A DNA stretch of 64,000 nucleotides. Origin: Lacrimispora sphenoides (lineage in GTDB: Bacteria > Bacillota > Clostridia > Lachnospirales > Lachnospiraceae). How positions within the stretch are numbered: the stretch's first letter is position 1; each line of letters begins with the position of its first letter. A program made the position numbers and the translations under genes. A model generated the notes under the pieces. It made no database searches. It saw nothing but the letters and a program-made list of their open reading frames with translations, and was not told the DNA's origin. Shown here one piece after another: positions 7,923 to 17,485 of this stretch. The DNA lies in NCBI RefSeq assembly GCF_900105215.1, contig NZ_FOIP01000001.1:1882001-1946000 (forward strand). Reading direction: 5' to 3'.

Positions 7923-9854
7923 ATGTCAAAAACAATAAGAATGACAACAGCACAGGCACTGGTGAAGTTCCTGGATAACCAGTATGTTTCTGTCGATGGA
8001 GTGGAAACAAAGTTCGTTGAAGGTATTTTTACTATTTTCGGTCATGGAATCGCGGTTGGTTTAGGAGAGGCTCTGGATACGGACCCCGGTCAGCTTAAGG
8101 TGCTTCAGGGAAGAAATGAGCAGGGGATGTGCCATACGGCCATTGCCTTTTCAAAACAGAATAACCGGAAGAAAATCATTCCGTGTGCCTCATCCGTGGG
8201 ACCGGGTGCGGCTAATATGGTAACAGCTTGTGCAACCGCAACGGTAAACAACATTCCGCTGCTGGTATTTCCGGCCGATACCTTTGCCTCCAGGCAGCCT
8301 GATCCGGTATTGCAGCAGCTGGAACAAAGCAGCAGTCTTGCGATCTCAACCAATGATGCGTTTAAACCAGTGTGCAAATACTGGGACCGGATCACCAGAC
8401 CGGAGATGATCATGAGCGCTTTGATTAGTGCCATGCGTGTGCTTACAGATCCGGCAGAAACCGGAGCATGCTGCATTGCCATTTGCCAGGATGTAGAGGG
8501 AGAATCCTATGATTATCCGGATTATTTCTTTAAGAAGCGGGTCCACAGGATTACCAGGCCTCTTGCGGTAGAAGAAGAACTGGATGAGATCGCAGATATC
8601 CTTTCAGAGGCAAAGAAGCCGTTTGTTATCGTAGGCGGAGGAGTCCGCTACTCTGATGCAGGAGAAACTGTAGAAAAATTCTGTGAAGAATTTAACATAC
8701 CCTTTGGAGAAACCCAGGGAGGAAAGAGTGCCTGTAAATCAAGCCATCCCTATTGTCTGGGCGGCATCGGAGTCACAGGTACCTATGCCTCCAATGTAAT
8801 TGCAAAGGATGCAGATGTGGTGATCGCCATAGGAAGCAGGCTGAGTGATTTTACAACAAGCTCAAAGTGGCTGTTTAAAAGAGATGACGTCAGATTTATT
8901 ACCATCAATAACAGCAGGTTCCATGCATACAAGATGGATGCAGTCAAGGCAGTGGGAGATGCGAAGGTTACCGTTCAGGCGCTGGCGGAAAAGCTTAGGG
9001 AAAAACAGTATGTGTCTCAGTACAAAGACGAGATCGCCGATGCGAAAAGAAAATGGGATGAAGAGATGGTGCGTTTGGGAAGCATTGAATACACCGGAGA
9101 TGATTTTGAACCCAACATAAAAGCAAGGGATCCCAGGACGATCCCGGAGTTTGTCCGGTTAACCAATGGAAGGCTCACCCAAACCGCTGCACTTGCAGCA
9201 ATCAGAAGGGTCATCGATGAAGATGCTACCATCATCACGGCAGGGGGCTCCCTTCCAAGCTGTATGCAGCGTATGTGGACGACTGATAAACGGGGCGGAT
9301 ACCATGCAGAGTACGGATACTCCTGTATGGGGTATGAAGTGGCAGCCACCCTGGGTGTTAAATTTGCGGAGCCGGAAACGGAAGTTTACTGTGTTGTCGG
9401 CGATTCCAGCTTCCAGATGTTACATAGTGAAATTATGACCATTATGCAGGAACGGCAGAAGGTCAATATTCTGATATTTGATAACTGCGGCTTTGGCTGC
9501 ATCAATAATCTGGAGATGAACCATGGGATCGGAAGCCTTGCCACGGAATTCCGCTATACGGACGGGAAGAAGCCTTCAGGGGATTTAATTCCAGTTGATT
9601 ATGCCAAAATCGGGGAGGGGTATGGTCTGAAAGCTTATACCTGCAGAACCACCAAAGAGCTGGAAGAGGCTCTGGAAGATGCCAAAAAACAGGAAAGGGC
9701 CTGCCTGTTTGATTTAAAGGTGATCCCCAAAACCATGACGGATGGTTATGAATCCTGGTGGAACGTAGGAATAGCCACAACCTCGGAAAAGAGCAGTGTG
9801 AGAGAGGCGTGGGAAAAAGTCTTAGAAGGAAGAAATGAAGCCAGAAAGTATTAA
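7923..9854 (+). CDS. iolD: 3D-(3,5/4)-trihydroxycyclohexane-1,2-dione hydrolase (ThDP-dependent)
   Basis: A 643-residue thiamine-diphosphate enzyme of the acetolactate-synthase fold that opens the inositol-derived diketone ring to 5-deoxy-glucuronate. The N-terminal Pyr domain has NEQGMCHTAIAFSKQ, and the C-terminal PP domain has the ThDP motif starting GDSSFQM and closing with DNCGFGCINN. Length and motifs match IolD. AAAGGAG lies just before the ATG. It sits between the kinase and the dehydratase, as in many iol operons. Confidence 0.92.
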   Translation: MSKTIRMTTAQALVKFLDNQYVSVDGVETKFVEGIFTIFGHGIAVGLGEALDTDPGQLKVLQGRNEQGMCHTAIAFSKQNNRKKIIPCASSVGPGAANMVTACATATVNNIPLLVFPADTFASRQPDPVLQQLEQSSSLAISTNDAFKPVCKYWDRITRPEMIMSALISAMRVLTDPAETGACCIAICQDVEGESYDYPDYFFKKRVHRITRPLAVEEELDEIADILSEAKKPFVIVGGGVRYSDAGETVEKFCEEFNIPFGETQGGKSACKSSHPYCLGGIGVTGTYASNVIAKDADVVIAIGSRLSDFTTSSKWLFKRDDVRFITINNSRFHAYKMDAVKAVGDAKVTVQALAEKLREKQYVSQYKDEIADAKRKWDEEMVRLGSIEYTGDDFEPNIKARDPRTIPEFVRLTNGRLTQTAALAAIRRVIDEDATIITAGGSLPSCMQRMWTTDKRGGYHAEYGYSCMGYEVAATLGVKFAEPETEVYCVVGDSSFQMLHSEIMTIMQERQKVNILIFDNCGFGCINNLEMNHGIGSLATEFRYTDGKKPSGDLIPVDYAKIGEGYGLKAYTCRTTKELEEALEDAKKQERACLFDLKVIPKTMTDGYESWWNVGIATTSEKSSVREAWEKVLEGRNEARKY

Positions 9855-9908
9855 TCTGCTGCAATGCCGGCGGAATAAAAAATTATATGACAGGGAAGGG
9901 ATGCAAAT

Positions 9909-10808
9909 ATGTTAAACAAGGAGAAAGTGAAATTAGGAATTGCACCGATTGCATGGACCAATGATGATTTGCCGGATCTGGGGAAAGAAAACACCTTTGA
10001 ACAGTGTGTCAGCGAAATGGCTCTGGCAGGCTTTACCGGTTCCGAGGTGGGCAACAAATATCCAAGAGATGTGGAAGGTTTAAAAAAGGCTTTGGACCTT
10101 CGGGGCGTAGAGATCTGCAACGCATGGTTTTCCACCTTTTTAATCAGCAGGCCCTATGAGGAGACGGAAGAAGGATTTGAAAAGCATGTGGCGTTCCTTG
10201 CATCAATGGGAGCTAAGGTTGTAGGCGTTTCCGAGCAGAGCTACAGCACACAGGGGATTTTAGACCAGCCGGTGTTTGAAGGAAAGCATGAGATGGATGA
10301 CAGAGAATGGGAGCTGCTTTGTGAAGGCTTAAACCGCCTTGGAAAGCTTTCCAAAGAAAAATACGGGGTGGCTTTAACCTTCCATCATCATATGGGAACC
10401 GTTGTTCAGAGTGCTGCAGAGGTGGAACGCATGATGGCGAACACGGACCCGGAATATGTAAGCCTTTTGTTTGACAGCGGCCATTTTGCATACTGCGGTG
10501 AGGACCCGGTTGCTATGGTGGAAAAATATGTGGGACGCATCAAGCATGTTCATTTAAAAGATATCCGTTCAGAGATTGTAAAAAAAGTAAGAGAAGAAAA
10601 GTTGAGCTTCCTGGCAGGGGTACGGGCAGGTGCATTCACCATTCCAGGAGACGGCTGCGTAAACTTTGATCCTATTTTCAAGGTGCTGGAGGATGCTTCC
10701 TATGAGGGTTACATGGTAGTGGAAGCAGAACAGGATCCTGCAAAGGCAAATCCTCTGGAATATGCTATACGCGCAAGAAAATTCATTACTGAAAAAACCG
10801 GTCTTTAA
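9909..10808 (+). CDS. iolE: myo-Inosose-2 dehydratase
   Basis: A 299-residue TIM-barrel (AP-endonuclease/xylose-isomerase-like) enzyme that removes water from scyllo-inosose to give the cyclohexane dione substrate of IolD. Metal-ligand regions typical of IolE are visible: GSEVGNKYP, TFHHHMGTVVQS, FDSGHFAYCGEDP, KHVHLKD and VEAEQDPAKANP. It is spaced normally after iolD and before iolG. Confidence 0.92.
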   Translation: MLNKEKVKLGIAPIAWTNDDLPDLGKENTFEQCVSEMALAGFTGSEVGNKYPRDVEGLKKALDLRGVEICNAWFSTFLISRPYEETEEGFEKHVAFLASMGAKVVGVSEQSYSTQGILDQPVFEGKHEMDDREWELLCEGLNRLGKLSKEKYGVALTFHHHMGTVVQSAAEVERMMANTDPEYVSLLFDSGHFAYCGEDPVAMVEKYVGRIKHVHLKDIRSEIVKKVREEKLSFLAGVRAGAFTIPGDGCVNFDPIFKVLEDASYEGYMVVEAEQDPAKANPLEYAIRARKFITEKTGL

Positions 10809-10837
10809 GAATAAGAAAAGAGAAGGAGAAGAAAATT

Positions 10838-11851
10838 ATGGTAACTGTAGGAATTATCGGAGCAGGAAGAATCGGAAAGGTACATACAACCAGCATCTGC
10901 AACCTTGTAAAGAACGGAAGGATCAAGACCATTGCCGATCCATTCATGAATGAGGAAACAGACAAATGGGCAAAAAGCATGGGAGTTCCTAATACTACCA
11001 AGGATTATAAGGAGATTTTAGCAGATCCGGAGATCGACGCCGTATTGATCTGCTCTTCCACCAACACCCATTCCCCCATTTCAGTTGAGGCCATTAAAGC
11101 AGGAAAGCATGTATTCTGTGAAAAACCAATTGACCACGACATTGATAAGATCAAAGAAGTGATTGAAGCCTTAGAGGGCAGTAAGATAAAATATCAGGTA
11201 GGCTTTAACCGCCGCTTTGACCACAACTTTGAGGCAGTTAGAAATGCGGTTGCAGCCGGAAGGATCGGAGAGCCTCACATCATCAAAGTGACATCCAGAG
11301 ATCCAGAGCCGCCCAGCGCAGAGTATGCGGCAGTATCCGGCGGCATGTTTTTAGACATGACCATTCATGATTTTGATATGGTCCGTTATCTGGCAGGCTG
11401 TGATGCAGAGGAAATCTACGTTCAGTCCGCAGTGCTTGTGGACCCGGCCATCGGAGAAGCAGGGGATGTGGATACCGCAGTCATTACCTTAAAGATGGAG
11501 AACGGAAGCCTGGCAGTTATTGATAATTCCAGAAAGGCCGCTTATGGCTATGACCAGAGAGCAGAGGTATTCGGCTCCAAGGGAATGGTGGCAACCTCCA
11601 ATGATACCGAATCCAGCGCAGTATTAAGCACTGCCGATGGCGTTACCGGTGAAAAGCCCCTTTACTTCTTCTTAGAGCGCTATATGCAGTCCTTTGCAAA
11701 GGAAGTGAACTGCTTTATTGAGGCCATTGAGAATGATACCGATACTCCTCTTGGCGTAGTGGATGGATTAAAACCTGTATTAATGGGCATTGCTGCCAAA
11801 AAGTCTGTACAGGAGCACAGACCTGTGAGAATTTCTGAAATCATGATGTAA
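10838..11851 (+). CDS. iolG: Inositol 2-dehydrogenase (Gfo/Idh/MocA family)
   Basis: A 337-residue NAD-dependent oxidoreductase that oxidises myo-inositol to scyllo-inosose, the entry step. The N-terminal Rossmann fold has IGAGRIGKVH, followed by the family's CEKPIDHD, and the catalytic region DMTIHDFDMVRYL. It ends exactly where an 80-bp tandem repeat begins (the final A of its stop codon is the first base of the repeat). Confidence 0.92.
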   Translation: MVTVGIIGAGRIGKVHTTSICNLVKNGRIKTIADPFMNEETDKWAKSMGVPNTTKDYKEILADPEIDAVLICSSTNTHSPISVEAIKAGKHVFCEKPIDHDIDKIKEVIEALEGSKIKYQVGFNRRFDHNFEAVRNAVAAGRIGEPHIIKVTSRDPEPPSAEYAAVSGGMFLDMTIHDFDMVRYLAGCDAEEIYVQSAVLVDPAIGEAGDVDTAVITLKMENGSLAVIDNSRKAAYGYDQRAEVFGSKGMVATSNDTESSAVLSTADGVTGEKPLYFFLERYMQSFAKEVNCFIEAIENDTDTPLGVVDGLKPVLMGIAAKKSVQEHRPVRISEIMM

Positions 11852-12054
11852 TGAACGCAAGAGAGCGAAGATGAGCTCGCTCATCGGCGCGAACGGTGAA
11901 TGCCGCTTAGGGACCGAAGGTTCCTAAGATATGAACGCAAGAGAGCGAAGATGAGCTCGCTCATCGGCGCGAACGGTGAATGCCGCTTAGGGACCGAAGG
12001 TTCCTAAGATAATGAACGCAAGAGAGCGAAGATGAGCTCGCTCATCGGCGCGAA
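11851..12054 (+). repeat. Tandem 80-bp palindromic repeat, two and a half copies, between iolG and iolB
   Basis: Unit 1 is 11851-11930 and unit 2 is 11931-12010, identical by eye. A third partial unit starts at 12012 after one extra A and runs about 43 nt to 12054. Each full unit contains two stem-loops: GATGAGC-TC-GCTCATC and AGGGACC-GAA-GGTTCCT. The third copy keeps only the first stem-loop and then runs into the iolB ribosome site. No ORF is supported in it. It is transcribed with the operon and may act on mRNA stability or be a mobile palindromic repeat. Confidence 0.9.
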
Positions 12055-12071
12055 GGTCGAAAGGAGCTGCC

Positions 12072-12848
12072 ATGAGCGAATTATTCAGTTACCCGGAATT
12101 TGATCCCAAGGGAGTAAAACTCCTCACAAATGCAGGGGATAGGGAAAATGATATGTTAATGGACATTGCCGTTTACGAGATGAAGGCAGGAGAGGAGCGG
12201 TCCTTCTCCAGCCAGTCGGATGAGATGGCGGTCCTTCTCCTTACCGGGGATATCCTGTTTTCCTGGGAAGACAGGAAGGAGCGGGGAAACCGGAGCAGCC
12301 TGACGGAAGAAGGACCCTATTGTCTTCACGTTTCAAAGGGCGTTATGGTAAACGTGGCGGCAAAAGAATACAGTCAGGTTCTGGTCCAGTGCACCAGAAA
12401 TGACAGGGAGTTTGACAGCGTATTCTATAAGCCGGAAGACTGTACCAATGATATTTTCGGGGAAGGTCTTTTGGATGGTAAGATGAAGCGGACGGTCCGC
12501 ACCGTCTTCGACTACAACAATGCTCCCTATTCCAATATGGTAAACGGGGAAGTGATCAATCATCAGGGAGGCTGGTCCAGCTACACCCCTCATGAGCATC
12601 CTCAGCCTGAGGTTTATTATTACCGGTTTGAACGGCCGGAAGGTTTTGGCGCCTGCTTTATCGGAGAGGATGTCTTTAAAATCAAGGATGGAAGCTGTGC
12701 TGCCATTCCCGGCGGCAGAACTCATCCCCAGGTAACCGCCCCAGGGTTTCCCATGTACTATTGTTGGATGATCCGGCACCTTCCGGATAACCCATGGACA
12801 ACACGGGTAGATGATCCCAGATACAACTGGATCAAAGAATTAAAATAA
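12072..12848 (+). CDS. iolB: 5-deoxy-glucuronate isomerase
   Basis: A 258-residue bicupin of the KduI/IolB family converting 5-deoxy-glucuronate to 2-deoxy-5-keto-gluconate. Metal-binding cupin motifs are visible in the second half: YTPHEHPQPEVYYYRF and GGRTHPQVTAPGF. AAAGGAG sits 7 nt before the ATG, just past the tandem repeat. It is the last gene of the inositol operon. Confidence 0.9.
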   Translation: MSELFSYPEFDPKGVKLLTNAGDRENDMLMDIAVYEMKAGEERSFSSQSDEMAVLLLTGDILFSWEDRKERGNRSSLTEEGPYCLHVSKGVMVNVAAKEYSQVLVQCTRNDREFDSVFYKPEDCTNDIFGEGLLDGKMKRTVRTVFDYNNAPYSNMVNGEVINHQGGWSSYTPHEHPQPEVYYYRFERPEGFGACFIGEDVFKIKDGSCAAIPGGRTHPQVTAPGFPMYYCWMIRHLPDNPWTTRVDDPRYNWIKELK

Positions 12849-12862
12849 ATTGATCGGCTAGA

Positions 12863-12899
12863 AAGCGTGGTGTTTTATTCCGGATAAAACACCGCGCTT
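12863..12899 (+). terminator. Long stem-loop at the end of the iol operon
   Basis: A 16-bp stem (AAGCG…TTTTAT at 12863-12878 with its complement at 12884-12899, one T-G wobble) and a 5-nt loop TCCGG. There is no long U-run after it (CTGTCGTTTCC), so it may be an mRNA-stabilising 3' structure or a weak terminator. Confidence 0.6.
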
Positions 12900-13023
12900 C
12901 TGTCGTTTCCTGCAGATCCGGACAAACAGATTCCCTGCAGGGCTTTTTGCAAACATGATATACTTTGGCAGCATACTTTATAAGATATTGATGGATAATT
13001 GATATCAGAAAAGAGGAGTAATC

Positions 13024-13716
13024 ATGAGCCAGGTTTGGAAAGTGCTGGGAAGCCTTGTGGAAAGGTATGACCTTATCTACCAGACGGGTTTGTTTTTTAG
13101 AATTGTTGTTGCAGGATTTTTAGGATATTTAATCGGATATGAGAGAACGAATCGATACAAAGGAGCAGGGATGAGAACCCATGCCATTGTGGCCATGGGA
13201 GCCGCTTTAATGATGGTGATTTCCAAGTACGGGTTCCGGGATGTCCCAAATTTTGATGCTTCCAGAATCGCCTCCCAGATCGTATCAGGAATCGGTTTTC
13301 TAGGAGCAGGGGTCATCTTTGTTAAGAATCATTCCGTCAGTGGTTTAACCACTGCAGCAGGCATCTGGGCAACTGCAGGAGTGGGGATGGCAATCGGTGC
13401 AGGCGACTACTTTATGGGATGCGGAGCAGGCCTTTTTCTTATTTTCACCCAGATCCTCCTCCATGATGTACCTTTTTTGTCCAGGGAGCCATTCCAAGGA
13501 GTCTTAAAAATAACTACGAACCAATATGACATCGTTATAATAGAACTGCTTCATTATCTAAATGAGGAAAAAATCAAGGTTTTAAACATTAAAGTGGGTA
13601 AATCTAAGGATTATACCAAGGTGGAGCTTGATCTCCTTTATCCTGCGGGATACGGGAAAAATGACCTGATCGTCAAATGGTCAAATGATAAGAGGATCAA
13701 TTCCATCAGTGGGTAA
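13024..13716 (+). CDS. MgtC/SapB family membrane protein
   Basis: A 230-residue protein with four or five hydrophobic segments in its first 150 residues. It carries the MgtC core motifs LIGYERTNRYKGAGMRTH, SGIGFLGAGVIF and SGLTTAAGIWATAGVGMA. A soluble C-terminal domain of about 75 residues follows. MgtC proteins are inner-membrane factors linked to low-Mg growth and control of the ATP synthase; the SapB members are less defined. AGGAG precedes the ATG. Its link to the inositol genes is only positional. Confidence 0.85.
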   Translation: MSQVWKVLGSLVERYDLIYQTGLFFRIVVAGFLGYLIGYERTNRYKGAGMRTHAIVAMGAALMMVISKYGFRDVPNFDASRIASQIVSGIGFLGAGVIFVKNHSVSGLTTAAGIWATAGVGMAIGAGDYFMGCGAGLFLIFTQILLHDVPFLSREPFQGVLKITTNQYDIVIIELLHYLNEEKIKVLNIKVGKSKDYTKVELDLLYPAGYGKNDLIVKWSNDKRINSISG

Positions 13717-13772
13717 TATAATTTTAATCACCTTAAAGCATATAGAAAAAGTAGGAAATAATTTAAAAACAG

Positions 13773-13802
13773 TTGCAAAAGTTCCGGAAATATGTTTATA
13801 AT
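13773..13802 (+). promoter_or_regulatory. Promoter of the dipeptide-type ABC operon
   Basis: TTGCAA (13773-13778), 18-bp spacer, perfect TATAAT (13797-13802), about 75 nt before the binding-protein start. Confidence 0.65.
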
Positions 13803-13875
13803 GAATCTGACTTTTCCGTCTGATAACCGGTCACGGTATTAGGCATAATTATAGGAAAACTGAAAGGAGAAATGT

Positions 13876-15501
13876 ATGAAAAGATTTATGAAGAGTGCAG
13901 CATTCCTGTTAGCATCTGTCTTGGTGCTGGGAGGCCTTACTGCCTGCGGAGGAAAGGACCCGGTTGCAGAAAGTACCACAGCTGCGAATGCCAGTTCAGC
14001 AGGCGGATCTAATGACGGAGCCGGACAAACGGCTGCAGGAGGGGAAAGCACATTTACTTATGCAATTGCAGGGGATCCGGGCGCTAATGTAAATGTAATT
14101 ACAACCAGCGACCGTTTCGGCCTTATGACTATTAAAATGATCTATTCCCCGTTGTATATGTACAATGCAGATGGAATCAATTATTTCCTGGCAAAGAGCA
14201 TTGACACCTCCGATGACAAACTGACCTATACCATGCATCTTAGGGATGATGTAAAATGGTCTGACGGAGAGAAATTCACTGCCGATGACGTTGTATTTAC
14301 CTTTGAAGCCATGGCAGATGAGAAAAACGCAGGCTGGGCATATTCTCAGCTGGTATTCCCTGAAGGAGCAGTTAAAATCGAAAAGATCGACGACTATACG
14401 GTTTCCCTCACCATGCCTTTTGTTAACTCCGCTGCAGTGGAAATGTTTTCCCAGATATTCATTATGCCAAAGCATATCTATGAAAACGTGGAGAACTTTG
14501 AAAACAATGACGTAAACACCAAGCCGGTCGGTACAGGACCTTATGTAATGGCAGAATACTCCCCAGGTTCCTATGTGAAATTCACAAAGAATGAGAGTTA
14601 CTTCTTAGGTGCTCCTTCTATTGATAATTTTGTATACCGGATCATTGAAAATGAAAATACAGCGATGACAGCCATTCAGAGTGGGGAAGTAAACGCCTGG
14701 ATCGGTACTCCTGCGCAGGTGGCACAGATGAACCTGGATGCAGCCAATCTGACGGTTTACCCATACCAGGAAGGCCGTGTGGGATATATGATGATAAATG
14801 CAAACCGCATAAAGGATGAAAACTTCAGGAAAGCGATCTTCTATGCACTGGATAAAAAGGCCATTGCAGACGCAGCACTCCTGGATCCCCAGTATTATGA
14901 TCTTCCATGGAGCTTCATGCCTCCCAACAGCCAGTATTTTACAGAGGATGTGGAGAAATACGAACAGAATCTGGATAAATCCAAAGAGCTTCTTGCGACA
15001 TCCGGCGTAACAAATCCGGAACTGACACTTGCCTATAACGCTTCCGACAGCCTCCAGTCCACCTCAGCCATCATGATACAGGAACAGCTTCAGAAGGCAG
15101 GAATTAAGGTGAACTTAACCGGCGTGGATTCGACGGCTCTCAGCCAGCAGATGAAGCAGGCTGATAATCCTTATGATATGTACTTTGGCGGATATATCAT
15201 GGGCATTGACCCGGATACGTTTTCAAGTTTATTTGAATCAGGTGCACCATACAATTATATGCATTACGACTATCCTGAGATGAATGACCTTTTTGCCCAG
15301 GGCCGTAAGGAAACAGATGATGCAAAGCGTAAAGAAATCTATACAACGATCCAGCAGAAACTGCAGGATACCGCATGCTTCTATCCATTGTATTCCAATA
15401 AACGCCTTCTTGTAGTATCCAAAAATGCATCAGGGATTGAAGAGTCAAAGCTGGTTCCTGTTTATACCTTTGAAGATACTTCCAAACTACAGATGAAGTA
15501 A
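13876..15501 (+). CDS. ABC transporter substrate-binding lipoprotein, family 5 (dipeptide/oligopeptide type)
   Basis: A 541-residue extracellular binding protein. The N-terminus is a lipoprotein signal with lipobox LTAC at about residues 23-26, then a Ser/Ala/Gly-rich linker, then the SBP_bac_5 fold (GDPGANVNV, LRDDVKWSDGEKFTADDV, GTGPYVM). Family 5 proteins bind peptides, and also nickel or oligosaccharides, so the substrate is open. It is first in the five-gene importer operon, with AAGGAG before the ATG and a stem-loop after its stop. Confidence 0.88.
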   Translation: MKRFMKSAAFLLASVLVLGGLTACGGKDPVAESTTAANASSAGGSNDGAGQTAAGGESTFTYAIAGDPGANVNVITTSDRFGLMTIKMIYSPLYMYNADGINYFLAKSIDTSDDKLTYTMHLRDDVKWSDGEKFTADDVVFTFEAMADEKNAGWAYSQLVFPEGAVKIEKIDDYTVSLTMPFVNSAAVEMFSQIFIMPKHIYENVENFENNDVNTKPVGTGPYVMAEYSPGSYVKFTKNESYFLGAPSIDNFVYRIIENENTAMTAIQSGEVNAWIGTPAQVAQMNLDAANLTVYPYQEGRVGYMMINANRIKDENFRKAIFYALDKKAIADAALLDPQYYDLPWSFMPPNSQYFTEDVEKYEQNLDKSKELLATSGVTNPELTLAYNASDSLQSTSAIMIQEQLQKAGIKVNLTGVDSTALSQQMKQADNPYDMYFGGYIMGIDPDTFSSLFESGAPYNYMHYDYPEMNDLFAQGRKETDDAKRKEIYTTIQQKLQDTACFYPLYSNKRLLVVSKNASGIEESKLVPVYTFEDTSKLQMK

Positions 15502-15559
15502 TGATGACAGCAGATGCGTAAGCAACAGAAATGGCGGGTTGTGGATCAGCTGTGAAGAG

Positions 15560-15603
15560 GAAAGGGTGTTCTGCTGCTGGAATCCTGCGGCAGACACCTC
15601 TTT
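15560..15603 (+). other. Stem-loop between binding-protein and permease genes
   Basis: Arms GGTGTTCTGC (15565-15574) and GCAGACACC (15590-15598) with one mismatch, extended by flanking AAAG/CTTT, then a short U-rich run. Such structures after a binding-protein gene often protect its mRNA or partly stop transcription so the binding protein is made in excess (family knowledge; the role here is inferred). Confidence 0.45.
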
Positions 15604-15624
15604 CTATATATAAGGAGAAACCAT

Positions 15625-16578
15625 ATGGCGAAATATATATTAAGACGGATATTGACAGCCATACCCATGGTCCTTTTAATCACAATTCTATGTTTTGCTT
15701 TGATGCATTTTGCACCGTATAATGCCATTGATGCAATGACAACACCAAAGATGTCTCCGGAAACAATTGAATTGATTAAGGCCAAATATGGGTACGACAA
15801 GCCTCTGTTCATCCAGTATTTACGCTGGCTGAACGGGATATTGAACGGGAATTTCGGATATTCCATCGTAACCAAGCAAAGCATTGCCGGGGATCTTGCT
15901 GTGAGGATTCCAAACACCATAAAACTGGTACTACCGGCCTATGGAACCGCTTATATCCTGGCAATCATACTGGGACTTTTGGCAGGCTCCCACAAGAATA
16001 AGGCAGCAGACAAAGTGATAGACGGATTCTCTTCCGTAGCGATCGCCGTTCCTTCCTTCTGGTTTTCCATGCTTTTGATTTTTGTCCTGGGTTATAAGCT
16101 TAAGCTTCTTCCCATCGTAGGAATGCATTCCGTAGGAAAGGAAGCTTCTATGGCGGATTTTCTAAGGCATTTTATTATGCCTTTTATCACCCTTACCTTT
16201 GCATTTTTACCGGCTAATGTTAAGTTTGTCCGTTCTTCCACAGTCACCCAGTTTTCTGAGGACTATGTGCTGGTTCAGCGGGCCTTTGGCGCTTCCAGAG
16301 GGGAAATTATGTTTAAGCATGTCTGTAAGAACGTCCTGCTTCCCATTATTACCAGGCTTGGCATGGCTCTTCAGCTTCTGGTAACAGGTGCCATCATTAC
16401 GGAGACCGTATTTGGGTGGCCGGGTGTCGGACCTTATTTTATCAAGGCGATCCAGGGCATGGATTATCCCATCGTCATGATCGTTCTGGTTCTGTCCTCT
16501 TCCCTCGTTATTCTTGGTAACCTTCTGTCGGATATCCTATACTGTATCACGGATCCGCGAATCAGGGAAATGGGGTGA
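15625..16578 (+). CDS. ABC transporter permease, DppB type
   Basis: A 317-residue inner-membrane permease with about six membrane segments. It has the type I importer EAA-like loop (RAFGASRGEIMFKHV) and the C-terminal GAIITETVFGWPGVG typical of DppB/OppB. AAGGAG stands 8 nt before the ATG. It pairs with the next gene to form the heterodimeric channel. Confidence 0.88.
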   Translation: MAKYILRRILTAIPMVLLITILCFALMHFAPYNAIDAMTTPKMSPETIELIKAKYGYDKPLFIQYLRWLNGILNGNFGYSIVTKQSIAGDLAVRIPNTIKLVLPAYGTAYILAIILGLLAGSHKNKAADKVIDGFSSVAIAVPSFWFSMLLIFVLGYKLKLLPIVGMHSVGKEASMADFLRHFIMPFITLTFAFLPANVKFVRSSTVTQFSEDYVLVQRAFGASRGEIMFKHVCKNVLLPIITRLGMALQLLVTGAIITETVFGWPGVGPYFIKAIQGMDYPIVMIVLVLSSSLVILGNLLSDILYCITDPRIREMG

Positions 16579-16584
16579 CAGAAG

Positions 16585-17469
16585 ATGATAAGAAACGAAG
16601 TGAACAAAAAGAAAAACAGATCCGTGAGAGTGGACAGCGTATTCCTGGCATTAAAGCATGATAAGGCGGCAGTCATTTCCCTGATTCTTTTGGGATTAAT
16701 CATTTTATTTGCACTCATTGCGCCCCTTCTTCCTGTGGAGCCTAATGCCACCAACATTGCAAACCGACTTCAGCCTCCGTCTGCCGGACACTGGTTCGGG
16801 ACCGATGAAGTTGGACGGGATTATTTTGCCAGAGTTATCTACGGCGGCCGTGTTTCCCTGCTGGTGGGATTTTTGGCCATGCTAACAAGCCTTACCATTG
16901 GCGTGGCAGTGGGAACCATTTCCGGCTTCTGCGGCGGGCTGGTGGATATGGTTCTTATGCGTATCGTAGATGTCCTGTATTCAATTCCTTGGATGATCCT
17001 GGTAACCGTTGTCAGCATCTTTTTAAGGCCAGGATTAAAGTCCATCATTCTGGTTATCGGCTTTTTTACCTGGATGGAGATTGCCAGGCTGGTGCGGGCC
17101 GAGACTCTCTCCCTTAAGGAAAGAGAATTCATCCTTTATGCGGAGTTTTCCGGCGTGGGTATCTGGAAGATCATTATTAGTCATATCATACCTTCCGTAT
17201 TTCCTACGATCATTGTATCGGCGACCACAAGCATGGCCAATGCAATTATGACAGAGTCTTCCTTAAGTTTCCTGGGAGTTGGTGTCCAACAGCCGATGTC
17301 TTCCTGGGGAAGTCTTTTGCAAAATGCTCAGGGAACCATGCAGAATACCTTTTACATGGCGCTGATCCCAGGACTTTTGATCATCATTACGATATTTGCT
17401 TTTAATAAGCTGGGAAATCTGCTCCGGGTTTTCGTGGAACCTAAAATTATGAACGACGAAAAAGAGTAA
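16585..17469 (+). CDS. ABC transporter permease, DppC type
   Basis: A 294-residue permease with an N-terminal cytosolic stretch, a first membrane helix near residue 35, the DppC signature HWFGTDEVGRDYFARV and the EAA loop (LYAEFSGVGIWKIIISHI), then SSLSFLGVGVQQP. It starts 6 nt after the DppB-type gene stop, which implies translational coupling. Confidence 0.88.
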   Translation: MIRNEVNKKKNRSVRVDSVFLALKHDKAAVISLILLGLIILFALIAPLLPVEPNATNIANRLQPPSAGHWFGTDEVGRDYFARVIYGGRVSLLVGFLAMLTSLTIGVAVGTISGFCGGLVDMVLMRIVDVLYSIPWMILVTVVSIFLRPGLKSIILVIGFFTWMEIARLVRAETLSLKEREFILYAEFSGVGIWKIIISHIIPSVFPTIIVSATTSMANAIMTESSLSFLGVGVQQPMSSWGSLLQNAQGTMQNTFYMALIPGLLIIITIFAFNKLGNLLRVFVEPKIMNDEKE

Positions 17470-17485
17470 AGCGAGGAAACAGGAA

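Noticed and set aside
11851..12054. CRISPR-like array
   Set aside because: Units are identical over 80 bp with no variable spacers, and no cas genes are nearby; it is a tandem repeat.
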